Assembly: GCF_020509005.1 (NCBI RefSeq)
Contig: NC_063018.1
Coordinates: forward strand, 930,001-994,000
Direction of reading: 5' to 3'
DNA: 64,000 bases
Source: Fulvia fulva
Lineage: Eukaryota > Ascomycota > Dothideomycetes > Mycosphaerellales > Mycosphaerellaceae
Shown: piece by piece, positions 22,938 through 32,988 of the stretch
Layout: each line of letters begins with the position of its first letter
Numbering within the stretch: position 1 is the first letter of the stretch
Translations under genes and position numbers: made by a program
Notes under the pieces: generated by a model
What the model was told of the DNA's origin: nothing
What the model saw: the letters and a program-made list of their open reading frames with translations, nothing else
Database searches by the model: none

Positions 22938-23405
22938 ATGAAGTTCACCCTCTTCACCCTCACCGCCATAGCCTCCTCTACCCTCGCAGCCCCTCTCGCC
23001 GCGAGCCCCATCGCCCCCAACACCGCCACCTGCGATTACAAACAATGCTCAGAAGGCAACATGAGCACCCGCGGCTGCTTCAAAGTCCACATCGGCCGCG
23101 ACTTCATCAATGGCCAAGGCTGTGGTCCTATCAAGAACACCATCTCGAAACACACCAGATCTCTCGGTAGCTACAAGTGTACCGATGATGGTGCCGGACA
23201 GACTGTGCTCGAGTTCATGACGGAGGCTGATCGCTTTGACAGTTATGCGGCTATTGAGGCGCTGCAGGAGGCGTATCCGATGGTGCCGTTTATCAAGAAT
23301 CGGATTTGTTTGCAGACGGGTATGCCGGTGCCGGACTGCCGGCGTATTGGTTGGTTCCGGATATTGCGAGGGTGGGAGGTATTACGGTTTTGTAGATCGG
23401 CTTGA
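22938..23405 (+). CDS. Small secreted cysteine-containing protein, candidate effector
   Basis: The predicted precursor is 155 aa with a clear signal peptide (MKFTLFTLTAIASSTLAAP). The mature part has Cys at 32, 37, 47, 62, 81, 124, 134 and 152, an even number fit for disulphides. No family is recognised. It is the first gene next to the transposon island. The 3' end is doubtful. The +1 frame continues as a Cys-bearing segment (YCEGGRYYGF, then CRCDG) to 23463, and removing a 52-nt GT...AG stretch starting near 23342 would also join to CRCDG, so the last 20 residues of the simple ORF may be wrong through a missed intron or a frameshift. Fungal effectors are often short, secreted, Cys-rich and repeat-adjacent, but a function in the host is inference only. 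Confidence 0.6.
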   Translation: MKFTLFTLTAIASSTLAAPLAASPIAPNTATCDYKQCSEGNMSTRGCFKVHIGRDFINGQGCGPIKNTISKHTRSLGSYKCTDDGAGQTVLEFMTEADRFDSYAAIEALQEAYPMVPFIKNRICLQTGMPVPDCRRIGWFRILRGWEVLRFCRSA

Positions 23406-23536
23406 GGGTCGTTGCCGCTGCGATGGGGTCAATAGGCCAAATCGCTCGATGCGTGTAGACTGACGACCCTCTGCAACTGAGCATACACTTCCATAAAATC
23501 ATGACTCCTCCCCCTTCCCCCTCATCTCTTTCCCTT

Positions 23537-24227
23537 CTACCCTCTCCCTCTACTCTCCCCCCTACTCCCCCTCCCCTTCATGACCCTCCACTCCCCCTCC
23601 AAAATCCCAAACGACACATCATCCCACCACCTCCCCTCAAACCACAACGCCTCCCTCCCCCTCTCCTCCTCCACAAACCCCAGCCGTCTAGGCAGCCTCA
23701 CAGCACCCTCATTCCACTCGAAAGCCCTGATCAAAACCCTATGCAATCCCGCCCTGCCCTCAAGTCAGAAATCACTCCATAATACTGTGGTCAGAAGTGC
23801 AATGCTTGAACAATACCTCTCAAAAGCCCACCCCAAACACCACAGAATCGCTTGACTCCCATAGCCCCGTCCCTGATGCTCCTGATCGATATCGATCCCG
23901 ATCTCTGAGAAGCGGTGGTGCATCATTCTCGCGGGGTATGCGCTCAACTTGATTGCACCGATCGGCGTGGATGAGCGTTTCTTCCCTTCTGCCTCGCTTC
24001 TCTCACAGTCATCATCAGGAGGCAAACAAATCACAACGCCTAACATACTCTGCCCCAAATCCTTAATATACTTCTGCGCAGACCCCTTTGCCCTGTGGGC
24101 GAGGTATGCTGATATTGGAGTTCTGGTAGCCAAGGGAGTCCTGTTGGATGCCTAGGAAGAAAGGTTCGTCTTCTGGGGACTCTGGTGCGCGGTAGAGGAG
24201 GCGTTTGGAGCGGAAGGGGTCGGCCAT
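23537..24227 (-). pseudogene. GNAT-family N-acetyltransferase with an apparent 1-nt frameshift
   Basis: This is a GCN5-related acetyltransferase of the fungal RimJ-like group. It starts at ATG 24227 (MADPFRSKRLLYRAPESPED). Exon 1 runs to 23817, intron 23816-23754 is 63 nt, and exon 2 runs to a stop at 23537. The acetyl-CoA loop QGRGYG lies in exon 1. Exon 2 carries the AFEWNEGAVRLPRRLGFVEEE core and the terminal GRWWDD...LEGEW block typical of the family. The frame changes at a run of four C (plus strand 24083-24086): dropping one base would restore continuity. Either the gene is recently broken or the base is a sequence error. The domain is otherwise well preserved, so decay would be recent. 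Confidence 0.6.
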
Positions 24228-24737
24228 GATAGTTTCGAGGTCGTATTGAAGGGGAAATGGGAGGTAGAGATAAGAAATACGGGTTCCAAGCTGGAAGGAT
24301 TACCAATCTAGTCTCGCCTGGCTGAGGCTGAGGCTGAATTGATTGATTGACTATACCGGTATGGGCCACCGCAGTGCGCATTGGGCGATGTTTCCGACAG
24401 GATGGAGTCGTTGCACTACTCCGCGGACGAAGAAGGCCGTCACCGCGCGGAAGAAACCAACGTGGGCTGACTAGAGGCGATACGAAAGCGGTTTCGTCGA
24501 GATAGTGAAAATGGAACGTCGAGGTGTACATGCTTTGCTTGATAGAGCACCCCTCCCATGCTCGAACTGAGCTATATATTACAAAATGCCATGCGGATAT
24601 CGTAAAATTCGTACACCGATTCTCGTCCAAAATGCACAAACCGCATAACGATGCAGCATCAAATCATCTCAAAATGCCACCCACCCTGGCCCCTGCCCCC
24701 AAACACCGTGAACGCCTTTCTCTGTCCTTCATCGCCC
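24228..24737. other. Intergenic, no gene seen
   Basis: About 510 bp between the GNAT gene's start and the RING-ligase gene's stop. Reading frames here look like shadows. It probably holds the GNAT promoter and the RING gene terminator. Confidence 0.5.
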
Positions 24738-26445
24738 TTATGAAGGCCTGCTCGATGCAGCATTATCCTGTGTCGCCGCATCGGCTGGAGCCGCCTGTTG
24801 TTCTGTCTCAACAGTTTGACCATTCTCACCAGTTCTCCTGGTGCGGATGCGGAAAGCGTTTCTGAGCCTCCTTCGCACGCTGGTCTCTTCATCTAGTGCC
24901 TGATTTGTTCTTTGTGTCTGCTCATCAGTCCTGGCAGCCTGTTGGTCTCTGTACCGTCGTAGTGCTGCGACGCGCTCTTCTCTGGTCATTCGTTCTGGTC
25001 GGCTGCCGATCAGACCATGCAAGGGACTTCGTCGTACGCTTCGCCGATTGCCGTCAGCATCGGCGAGGGGTGGTGCTAATCGTTCGCCGTTCTCGTCGCG
25101 TGCGATCGGGTTGCCGTGCTCGTCGGTCTCGTCGACTGAGCCTCGGGAGGCTGGTGGGCGTAAATCGATTCTGCACAATGGACATGTGCCGGACACATTC
25201 AGGAGCCACGGATCGATGCATGCTGGGTGGAAACGATGGTCGCATGGCAGTACACGCTGGTCCTCTCCTCGCTGGAACTCTTCCGTGCAGATGCTACAAC
25301 ATGGGTTATCGTCGTCCGATACCTTAGGTGACGTTTGCACTGCTGCAGCAGCAGCAATACCGCCTTCATCAGCGTTGCTTGATTCAGAGCCCGCAGCAAC
25401 GTCTCGCGTGGTCTCGTCCGCTGTGGTGTCCTGTGGCTGCTGTACACCATCTTGCACCGGCAGCATCTCCACCGATCCATGTGCTCCTTCGGCGGACTCA
25501 ACATCTGCCGGCTTGGGCTGATCTCCTTCGCGATCCCCAAACTTGACGATCGGTATAGTCTCCAACATAGCTCTTGCCAATCCTCTCGCCCTACTCTGCC
25601 TCGGCCTTCCGATTCCAGTTCGGGGACCATATCTTTCTGGGTGTCGATGCGCCCTGACCGCGCCGGTAATGATGATAACCAGAAACAATGCCGTGATGAT
25701 GCCAGTAATCGAATAGAGAATGATCATAGCCACCGCCGTACTGGGCGAAGGACCGAGAGGGTTCGTCTGGTGGTTGTTCTGGCCATTCGAGCTGCCGTTT
25801 TGCGACCGTGCAATGCTCGCCAACGCATCGCGCGGCGCAATCTGTGCATACGCTGGTCTGTCCGCATCTTGACTGTTCATGACGCCGATCAAGTCTGAAG
25901 CGTTTCGGGAGCTGATCGTGGAATAAATGGCGCGGTAGTTCGAATCGGTGCCGGTCAGTTGACATCCAGTAGCACGCTCCGAGAAGAGAATGATGGCACC
26001 AACGTTGGTCTCCTTTGCACTATCGAATACATCTTGTGGCTGGATGTTGCCACTATAAGGGTCGCATGATATCAGCACAAGATTGTCTTGCGCAATCGTC
26101 AGTTGACTGGAGGCGTTCGCAAGGATGATATTGCCGGACAGGCCGCTTTCCTGTTAATCGATCCTATATTAGCATTGCCTCGAAACGTGCCTCGTAGCAC
26201 AGTGTTTCACGTACCGGTGTGTAGCGTTGCGAGTCCGCTGTCAAGCCTGCGACTGAGAATATGGCCATCGGCGCGGCGTGTTCGTTCTGCGAGATGCCAA
26301 TCTCAATAGCTTCCTCCAGGCCATCTTGTTCCAAGGCGGTGCCGCTCGTCGCATTCGTCGGCGATATCGATTGCGCCGTCGCCATGTGTAGAGCGGCCAC
26401 GAAGACCAGCAATGCCGTCCAGAGCGCCCGCAGAGCAGAGTCCAT
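24738..26445 (-). CDS. Membrane-anchored RING-H2 E3 ubiquitin ligase
   Basis: A probable 547-aa transmembrane ubiquitin ligase of the secretory or vacuolar membranes. Exon 1 is 26445-26215 (signal peptide MDSALRALWTALLVFVAALH), intron 26214-26151 is 64 nt, and exon 2 is 26150-24738. The lumenal part (about 25-210) resembles a protease-associated (PA) domain. A transmembrane helix lies at about 216-240. The RING-H2 finger is at about 362-403, with C-x2-C, C-x-H-x2-H-x2-C and C-x2-C spacing. Low-complexity acidic and Arg-rich regions flank it, and a basic C-terminal tail follows. PA-TM-RING proteins sort or degrade membrane proteins, so that role is likely here. An in-frame ATG at 26541 would add 32 hydrophobic residues; I prefer 26445 because it gives a standard signal peptide. 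Confidence 0.88.
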
Positions 26446-27323
26446 GTCGACGGTCGAAACGGAAACGCCGGGTAGGGACAGAAGTAAAGCAGCAGCAACA
26501 ACAGCAAGTGCACATGTGCGAAGTAATCCGACGGCAAGCACTCATGGTACGGTAGTCCCTAATACATGTACCTTAACACTGCATCGCCTGAATTCCAAGA
26601 CTCCAGAACCCCGCGATGACCACGAGACATGCACCGAAGATGGTAGCGTGAGTGCTTAAGACGTCCTGTCCTGTCCTGCTTCGGCCGACCAAGAAGTGCG
26701 CAGCAGCTGGGAGGGAACGAGCAGCGTTGGCGCTGTCTTTGCTGTGCGTTCGTACCTTCCTTGTTGAAGTTCCTTCCTGCCGTAAGCAGAGGAATCCGGC
26801 GATCGCGCGGAAGGACGACATGCCGTGCCACTCGGCGGATGTCTTTCTTGGAGCCAAGATCTACTTCGCCTACCGCACGGCTGCGGATGGGGCCCGGGCG
26901 GCTGGGCGAGGTTTTTGTATGTACAGTATTGCGTGATGACTTTTGTTCGATCGCTACATACATTGTCTGTCGTTGTAGACTGCATCGTTCATCCAGACCA
27001 GAGGCATTCCATACAGAGCACGCGCGTTGCCGGATCTGCTTGATGATCGTCTTGCATAGCCGCCATGCACGGAAAGCAGCGGATGCTGGTCAGCATTGAA
27101 AGAGCGGAGACGATATAGCACTGTCTCTGTGGATGGACAAAAACGCTCAATGCTTATGCTACCCCGGTGCGCCCGCAGTATCATACCGAAACATGCCGTG
27201 TAGCTGCAACACCCGCCCAGGTCCCGAAGAACAAGCCACATCTCATGCGATCAATAACAGAGCCTGGAGGCTTCCCACTGAACCATCAGTAGCGTGATGC
27301 CCACCGCATCTCCATGCCTTCAG
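26446..27323. other. Intergenic, about 0.9 kb
   Basis: Apart from the weak small ORF at 26573-26857, nothing coding is convincing between the RING ligase and the SDR gene. Confidence 0.4.
26573..26857 (-). CDS. Possible small mitochondrial-type membrane protein (weak)
   Basis: A 94-aa ORF (82 aa from the internal Met at 26821). From that Met it has an amphipathic, Arg-containing start (SSFRAIAGF) like a mitochondrial presequence and a single hydrophobic segment near the C-terminus (ATIFGACLVVIAGFWSLG). No family is recognised. Its middle could hide a short intron (GTACGA donor near 26758). Supported only by this layout. Confidence 0.25.
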   Translation of the reverse strand: MAPRKTSAEWHGMSSFRAIAGFLCLRQEGTSTRKVRTHSKDSANAARSLPAAAHFLVGRSRTGQDVLSTHATIFGACLVVIAGFWSLGIQAMQC

Positions 27324-28414
27324 CTACCACGCGGTATATCCACCATCAATAACAAGATGACTCCCCGTCATGAAACTCGAAGCGTCACTCAGCATAAACA
27401 ACGCCGCACCACGATACTCCCCCGGCTCCGAAATCCTCCCCATCATATTATTCTGCTCCCACAACTCCCTAAGCTGCGGATCGTCGTCGAAATTCTTCTT
27501 CACCATCGGAGTCATGATGTTTCCCGGACACAGAACGTTCACACGAATCGCCTTTCCATCGATGATCTTGCCCCATTCCATGGCCAGTGACCTCCCGAGC
27601 TGGATCACGGCACCCTTGGAGGAGTTGTAGACAGACGCTGTGAAGCCTTTGTTGGCGATCAAACCGCTCATGGAGCCGATCAGGACGATGGAGCCGGGGG
27701 TTTTGTGTTTGACCATTTGACGAGCACAGGCTACCGCGGAGAGGTAGACGCCGCCGAAGTTGATGTTCATCATTTCGGAGATCTTCTCGGGTGGGTAGTC
27801 CAGAGCGGGCGAGACGTACTGGACTCCAGCAGCGGCGATCAGACCATCGAGCCGGGAGCGCTCGCTTGCGATCTGATCGATGGCTTCTTCCAACTCCGGG
27901 GCATGTTGGACGTCGACTTTGCGGTAGTGGAGGCTGCCGCCGTAGTGCTTTGCTAGGCGGTCCCTGGTGTCGTAGAAGTCCTGGGCGGGCTCATCGCGGC
28001 GGTCAACGCAGTAGACTGTTGTGCGTTAGAGGTGAGTGAGCTTGGAACAGATGCTATTAACATACCATGGCCTCCAGCTTCTACCAGCGCTTCTGCTAAA
28101 GTCAGGCCGAGTCCTTGTGCTCCGCCTGTGACGATGTAGACACGATCGTTGAGCTGTGCTTTTGGTCAGTCTGTGCAATGGCAGCTGAAGTTGTGGCGTC
28201 GCACCTCAAACTCGCGGAAGCGGTGTGGTCCATCGACCTCATCTGGATCATGAAGCTTCCTCGCAATGGCAGATGGAACGCTTTTCCTGATGTTGTTTGT
28301 CGATGTGGTAGAGTTCCTGGTAGAAACTCCAGTCGCGGCACAAGCCAATCGGAACGTCTGGCTTGTGCTGAAAGTGGAGCGCAGCAAAGTGGGTATCGTG
28401 AGTCGAGACAGCAT
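27324..28414 (-). CDS. Short-chain dehydrogenase/reductase (sorbose reductase / mannitol dehydrogenase-like)
   Basis: A classical SDR of 329 aa that uses NAD(P)H to reduce a carbonyl, probably a sugar or polyol. Exons: 28414-28205, 28153-28066 and 28015-27324; introns of 51 and 50 nt. Residues 1-70 form a Ser/Thr/Arg-rich extension that could be a mitochondrial presequence. The cofactor motif TGGAQGLG is at 79-86. The catalytic Ser is in GSMSG near 213-217, with YNSSK at 229-233 (Tyr and Lys). The family's usual VNVLCPG segment and a C-terminal VIDGGYTAW follow. The substrate cannot be told from sequence. The splice choices keep the frame and each intron has a CTCAC/CTGAC-like branch site. 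Confidence 0.88.
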
Positions 28415-29413
28415 CTCGTTCTTCTTCAGCTCTGCAGGTCGTAATGAAGTACTTCCTTCTCGAGCTTCGACTTCGTTGTTGTTACTTGTTCAGTGTGGTG
28501 ATCAAACAGGTAATATGAGGGGTCGCGATGATCTTGCGCGCTCTGGAAGCAGCCATTCACCAGGTACTTATTGGAAGGAAGGCGCAGTGGGCTCAATAAG
28601 CATTCCAGCTTTACACAGCAGGAGATGGACAGCGCGCGGGGTTGTACTCCCACCAAGACTTGCAGGAGCTGGCATCGCGGTTGAAGAGCAGTGGCTGCTA
28701 TTCGAAGACTGCATCGCGTAAGGCAACTGCTTCGTTGACGCCAGAGCAGATGACCCCTTGCGTGACATTCGTTGCCAACAATGCCTGGGCATTCTAAACT
28801 CTTCATTAGGTTAATGTACACTGTTTGGCGATCATATTGACGGTGTCAGTTTCCGCATATGCGTTTCGAGGTAGGTGCGAACGAAGGTTGGAGTGCAAGG
28901 AAGACCGGTCTCTCACCTGGGTAGTGGCCGAGAACGTATAATGTATTCTATTAAGATATGTACAGTAGACCTCTACGGACCAACACTTAAAGCACAGCAA
29001 AATACTCCAGATGATCCAGAGGCGGCAAAACGATCGACCTTGGCCGAACGGAGCTACGCTATGCCAATCAAGCCGGATCGACCACAAGCATGGTCGAGGC
29101 GGGTACAGTGTGCACCAGTCAACGGCAGCCTTCAAAGACCATCCGCCGACCAAAGAGCCAAAGTGGATCGTCGAAATGTGTATGCTCTGAGGACTATATG
29201 TAATCTCACCTCCCATAAGATTTGATCATATGACATGTGATCGAGACCTATTTGAGCCGATGATAAAGCCACACCAAAGACCCCTTGAGTTACAAGCGCA
29301 AGTACTGTCAGTAAGATGTGCGAGAATTTTGAGATCGATAGCGAAATTTCGGGACATTGTCAACGTAGCCCCTTGAACGACCCCATAAAATCCTCCTTCA
29401 CCTCAATACCCCC
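28415..29413. other. Intergenic, about 1 kb, no gene seen
   Basis: Between the starts or ends of two minus-strand genes. Reading frames on both strands lack domains, and no splice pattern joins them. Confidence 0.45.
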
Positions 29414-30196
29414 TCACCTCGCCTTCCGCACCACATCCTCCAGCGCTCTACTCAACCCCTCCATAGCCTTCCAAAACATCTCCGGCCCCACACTAACTCT
29501 CGCAACTCCCATCTCCCCCAACTCGTTCACATTCAAGTACCCCTCCCGCAAATTCATCTTAACATTCACCCTCCCATCCAACGCCTCCACCAACCGTCTA
29601 ATCTCCCCATCATGCACGCCCCTCCCCTTCGGTCCACCCCAAACGAAGACTGTCACCGCCCCGGCCTCAAGATATCGCTTGCCTCGCTCGATAGCATCGT
29701 CGATGGAACCGCCATAGGCCAGGACATCGGTACGGGCATTGAGACAGAAATCCGGAACGCCAGCTTCGCGGGCTGCGGTGAGGGCTAAGTGAATCCGATG
29801 CACTGCATCCTCTACATCGCGAAGCTGGCCGGTGGCGTGGTTTTCATCTTCGATGTTCGCGCCTACGGCACCCGCCTCGATTGCCTGGGTGATACTGGCT
29901 GCGATGTCTTCGTATCCATCTTGGAGGTCTACCGTCAGGGGGAGGTTGTGTTTAGCGGCGACTTTCGCGACGCGGGAGATGCCGATGAGGTTGTCTGAGA
30001 GTGTGAGGTCGGGGTCGGAGACGCCTGTGGTGGCGGCTATGGCGAAGGAGGCTGTTGCTAGGGCTTTTGTTGAGGGGTGGGAGGCTATTGCGGTGGCTGA
30101 GGCGGCGTCGTAGGCGTTGGTGAGGAGTAGAGGGGTGCCTGAGATGTGCAGGGCGCGGAGGCGTTTTGCTAGTTCGTTGCGGTGGGTATATGCCAT
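29414..30196 (-). CDS. Isocitrate lyase / PEP mutase superfamily enzyme
   Basis: A 260-aa intronless TIM-barrel protein of the phosphoenolpyruvate mutase/2-methylisocitrate lyase group, acting on C-C or C-P bonds of alpha-oxoacid derivatives with Mg2+. Visible motifs: LLTNAYDAASA at 24-34, VDLQDGYED at 89-97 (metal ligands) and GANIEDENH at 112-120. The flexible catalytic KKCGH-type loop of true isocitrate lyases is absent, as in the oxaloacetate hydrolase/mutase branch. The length suits the short bacterial-type family. The exact reaction is unknown. Codon use and the intronless structure would fit an old transfer from bacteria, but this is weak evidence. Confidence 0.85.
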   Translation of the reverse strand: MAYTHRNELAKRLRALHISGTPLLLTNAYDAASATAIASHPSTKALATASFAIAATTGVSDPDLTLSDNLIGISRVAKVAAKHNLPLTVDLQDGYEDIAASITQAIEAGAVGANIEDENHATGQLRDVEDAVHRIHLALTAAREAGVPDFCLNARTDVLAYGGSIDDAIERGKRYLEAGAVTVFVWGGPKGRGVHDGEIRRLVEALDGRVNVKMNLREGYLNVNELGEMGVARVSVGPEMFWKAMEGLSRALEDVVRKAR

Positions 30197-30846
30197 TGTT
30201 TCGCTGTCAGTACTTTGCTCTGGTTCGGGTGGCGATGTTTGAACGTTTATGGTGGTGGATGGATGGAGGTTTGATCTGGTTCTGTAAGACGTAGTAACAT
30301 TGAGCTCATGGAAAAGTGTATGTCATATAGGGCGTAGCCTTCGAACGCCTTGAGCTGTAGCCGGGAGCACAACAGGTGGAGCTCTTCCATTGCCGTGGAA
30401 GGAGGAAGTAGCCAATGAGAGCAAGCTCAATATAGTAGGTTCTGCCGAAACCATGTCTGAAAAAGTGCAGACGAGAACGGTGTTTCTGTGCAATGTCAGC
30501 AAGTTGCGTTGTGTTTGTGCTTGCAACGTCGGAAACTGAATGCAATGGCGCAGGACCTTGCTAACACTTCTGGTGGGGAAACTGCATGCAGCACCGGGCT
30601 TGGTCTGCGAGATGTTAACTTCCCAGCACGTATGTGTGGTTTCGCAAGCACGCATGAAATGTTCCCCGAGATCTCCAAAAGTGTTGATGCGGTATATCAC
30701 CCTAACGCCCTCGCTTTGCATCCCATGGCAGTCGGACTTATGTAGCCGTGATTCGGCGACCTCAGCACATGTCCACGCCTCGCTCCTCATTTACTCGTGT
30801 CATGGCCAAAGTTCAGCACATGATGGTATCTCTCCTTCCTGCACGT
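30197..30846. other. Intergenic, no gene seen
   Basis: About 650 bp between the PEP-mutase-like gene start and the TMA7 stop. No coding sequence is convincing. Confidence 0.45.
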
Positions 30847-31170
30847 CTACTTCTTGCCAGACTTCTTGATGCCTTGGCCACCAGTGTTCAGTGGGCCCTT
30901 GCCGCCGGCCTTCTTCGCCAACTCTTCACGAGCCTTCTTGTCTGCCTGCATGTCAGTCCACCGCTCTTCACTCCGACACACATGTGTCTACTGACCGGCT
31001 GCCTGCTTCTGCTTGAAGGCGATGTCCTCGTCGTCCTCCTCGGCGGCTGGCTTCTTCTTTGGCTTCTTGTTGTGGATTGGGTTCGTACCAGCTAGGCGGG
31101 AATGTCAGCACTCGGTCGCAAAGGTAGCCGTTAGGATGCAATGTGACATACCTCCCTGACCTGAAGGCAT
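30847..31170 (-). CDS. TMA7: TMA7-family translation machinery-associated protein
   Basis: A tiny conserved, lysine-rich protein that associates with ribosomes. Three exons: 31170-31152, 31091-30996 and 30941-30847, with introns of 60 and 54 nt, giving 69 aa. The core shows the family pattern: basic KKPKKKP stretch, acidic EEDDEDIAFKQKQ block, then ADKKAREELAKKAGGKGP and the hallmark ending TGGQGIKKSGKK. The second acceptor could be the AG at 30942 or 4 nt upstream; only 30942 keeps the frame. It is divergent from the cyclin gene at 31624 across a 453-bp shared upstream region. Confidence 0.9.
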
Positions 31171-31623
31171 GATTGCGACGTGCGTGTGAGGTTGTTTGGA
31201 GCACAAGATTAAGTCAGCGGGCAAAGGTTCAGGTTGGTGGGATCAGTCAGGGTCCTCTCTTCGACTGTTAGTGGGTGTGAATAGTGGGACAAGGAAGGCG
31301 GCCGATCGAGTAGAACTATTCTCATTCTTGCCGGCCGCGTCTCCCACGCTGCCATCAGAACTCCCTTCATTCTGCCGTCGCGTTCACCACTGCACGACAT
31401 CTTCACATCACCTGCCATTGTCACCGGATACTGTACAAACAACCACCAACGAGTTATCGCGACAGAATCACCACCACCGATGTGCAGCCTCTGCACCGCA
31501 CCGAGTCAACATCGTCGCCGGCCGTCGTGAGACCAACCGCAATCGACCGATCTGCTGCTTCCAGCGCGATCAACCTTCCAACTTCCACCACCCGCATAGG
31601 AGTCAGGTCCGGTCGCGGCGACA
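31171..31623. promoter_or_regulatory. Divergent promoter between TMA7 and the cyclin gene
   Basis: 453 bp with no ORF of its own. It must hold both promoters. No TATA box is obvious and pyrimidine-rich stretches are present toward the cyclin side. Confidence 0.5.
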
Positions 31624-32988
31624 ATGCCATCTGCGAGCAATACCACCCATCTACCTCCGACACATCCAGCGACACGACAACGACCGAAGAGCCCCAATCG
31701 CGTGCTCGCAGAGGCAGAGGCGCAATGGCTCTTCTCCGAGGCCGAGCTGGCCAACACGCCATCCATACAGGACGGCTTGACCCAGGCCCAGGAGAAGGAA
31801 CTCCGTGCGAAAGGCGTCAATTTCATTGTGCAGGTCGGCGTGATGCTGAAGTTACCACAGCTCACACTGAGCACGGCCTCGATATTGTTCCAACGATTTC
31901 TGATGCGCGCGAGCCTCAAGAAGGAGCGCGGTGGCATTCCGAAATTGCACCACTATCAAGCAGCAGCTACGGCATTGTTCCTGTCTACGAAGGTTGAGGA
32001 GAGCTGTCGCAAGATGAAGGAGCTGATACTGGCCTTCTGCCGGGTCGCGCAAAAGAATCCGAACCTCATTATCGATGAGCAGAGCAAAGACTGGTGGAAA
32101 TGGCGAGACTGCATACTCCTGAACGAGGACATCCTGCTGGAAACGCTGTGCTTCGACCTCACAGTGGAGTCGCCGCATAGAACGCTGTTCGACATGCTCA
32201 AGTTCTTTAACCTGGAGAAAGAAAAGCGACTGCGCAATGCGGCGTGGGCTTTTGTTACGGACAGCAACAACACGCAGCTATGCTTGCTCGCAAATAGTCG
32301 GACCATCGCTGCGGCCAGTCTGTACGCAGCTTGCAAGTACTGCCAGGTGACGATCAAGGACAATGACAAGGGTCAGCCGTGGTGGGAGAGCTTCCACGTG
32401 CGGCTTAGGGACATCAGACAAGCTGTCGAGCATATGGCTACCAACTACGATCCTGCTTCAAACAAGATCAATGGTATATCGTCTGCGAGTGGTGCTTCTG
32501 ATGGTAATGGCTCGATCTACCCTGGCTTGACTCCAGGAATGGATGGTGCGGTTGATGGGTGGGATTCTACTAGGCAGAAGTCCGTGTCGCCATACCCGAG
32601 ACTGGGCAGCGAAAGGCGGCACAGTAACGCCAGCAGCATCGGAGTGAAGCGAGAGCGGGAGGAGCAGCCATCTCAAGGCGATCAGCCGTCGAATGGTGTG
32701 GTGAAAGATGAGGCAGATGCAAAGCGACCGCGTCTTGAGGACAAGACAGAGTCCAATGGCACATCAGCCGTCGCAGCACCACAACAGCAAGCCGCCGCAG
32801 AGAGCGGTGGTCCTGGCATGCAACAGCGCGAGGAAGCAGCCCGTGTCGAAGACGGCAACAAGCAGGCCACACTTGATGTCAAAGCATCAGAAGCCCTGAA
32901 CGAGACCGCAAAGCCAGTGAAATCGCACAAGATTGAACGCGCTCCATCTGATGATGAACTTAGCGAGGAGGGTCAGGTGGATGAGTAG
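31624..32988 (+). CDS. C-type (K/T-like) cyclin, likely regulatory subunit of a transcriptional CDK
   Basis: A 454-aa intronless cyclin. Residues about 30-270 form two cyclin folds: LTQAQEKELRAKGVNFIVQVG opens the first box, LFLSTKVEESCRKMKE is the classic cyclin signature, and TIAAASLYAACKYC is in the second fold. The C-terminal 180 residues are low-complexity, rich in Ser, Glu, Lys and Gln, with nuclear-localisation-like KREREE and KRPR. The fold and length match cyclins that partner Cdk9/Bur1 or Ctk1-type kinases phosphorylating the RNA polymerase II C-terminal domain (fission yeast Pch1, budding yeast Bur2/Ctk2). I cannot say which kinase it binds. Confidence 0.88.
   Translation: MPSASNTTHLPPTHPATRQRPKSPNRVLAEAEAQWLFSEAELANTPSIQDGLTQAQEKELRAKGVNFIVQVGVMLKLPQLTLSTASILFQRFLMRASLKKERGGIPKLHHYQAAATALFLSTKVEESCRKMKELILAFCRVAQKNPNLIIDEQSKDWWKWRDCILLNEDILLETLCFDLTVESPHRTLFDMLKFFNLEKEKRLRNAAWAFVTDSNNTQLCLLANSRTIAAASLYAACKYCQVTIKDNDKGQPWWESFHVRLRDIRQAVEHMATNYDPASNKINGISSASGASDGNGSIYPGLTPGMDGAVDGWDSTRQKSVSPYPRLGSERRHSNASSIGVKREREEQPSQGDQPSNGVVKDEADAKRPRLEDKTESNGTSAVAAPQQQAAAESGGPGMQQREEAARVEDGNKQATLDVKASEALNETAKPVKSHKIERAPSDDELSEEGQVDE

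Noticed and set aside
28806..29225. Overlapping 116- and 136-codon ORFs on both strands
   Set aside because: Neither has a domain, signal peptide or splice partner. Mutual shadows.
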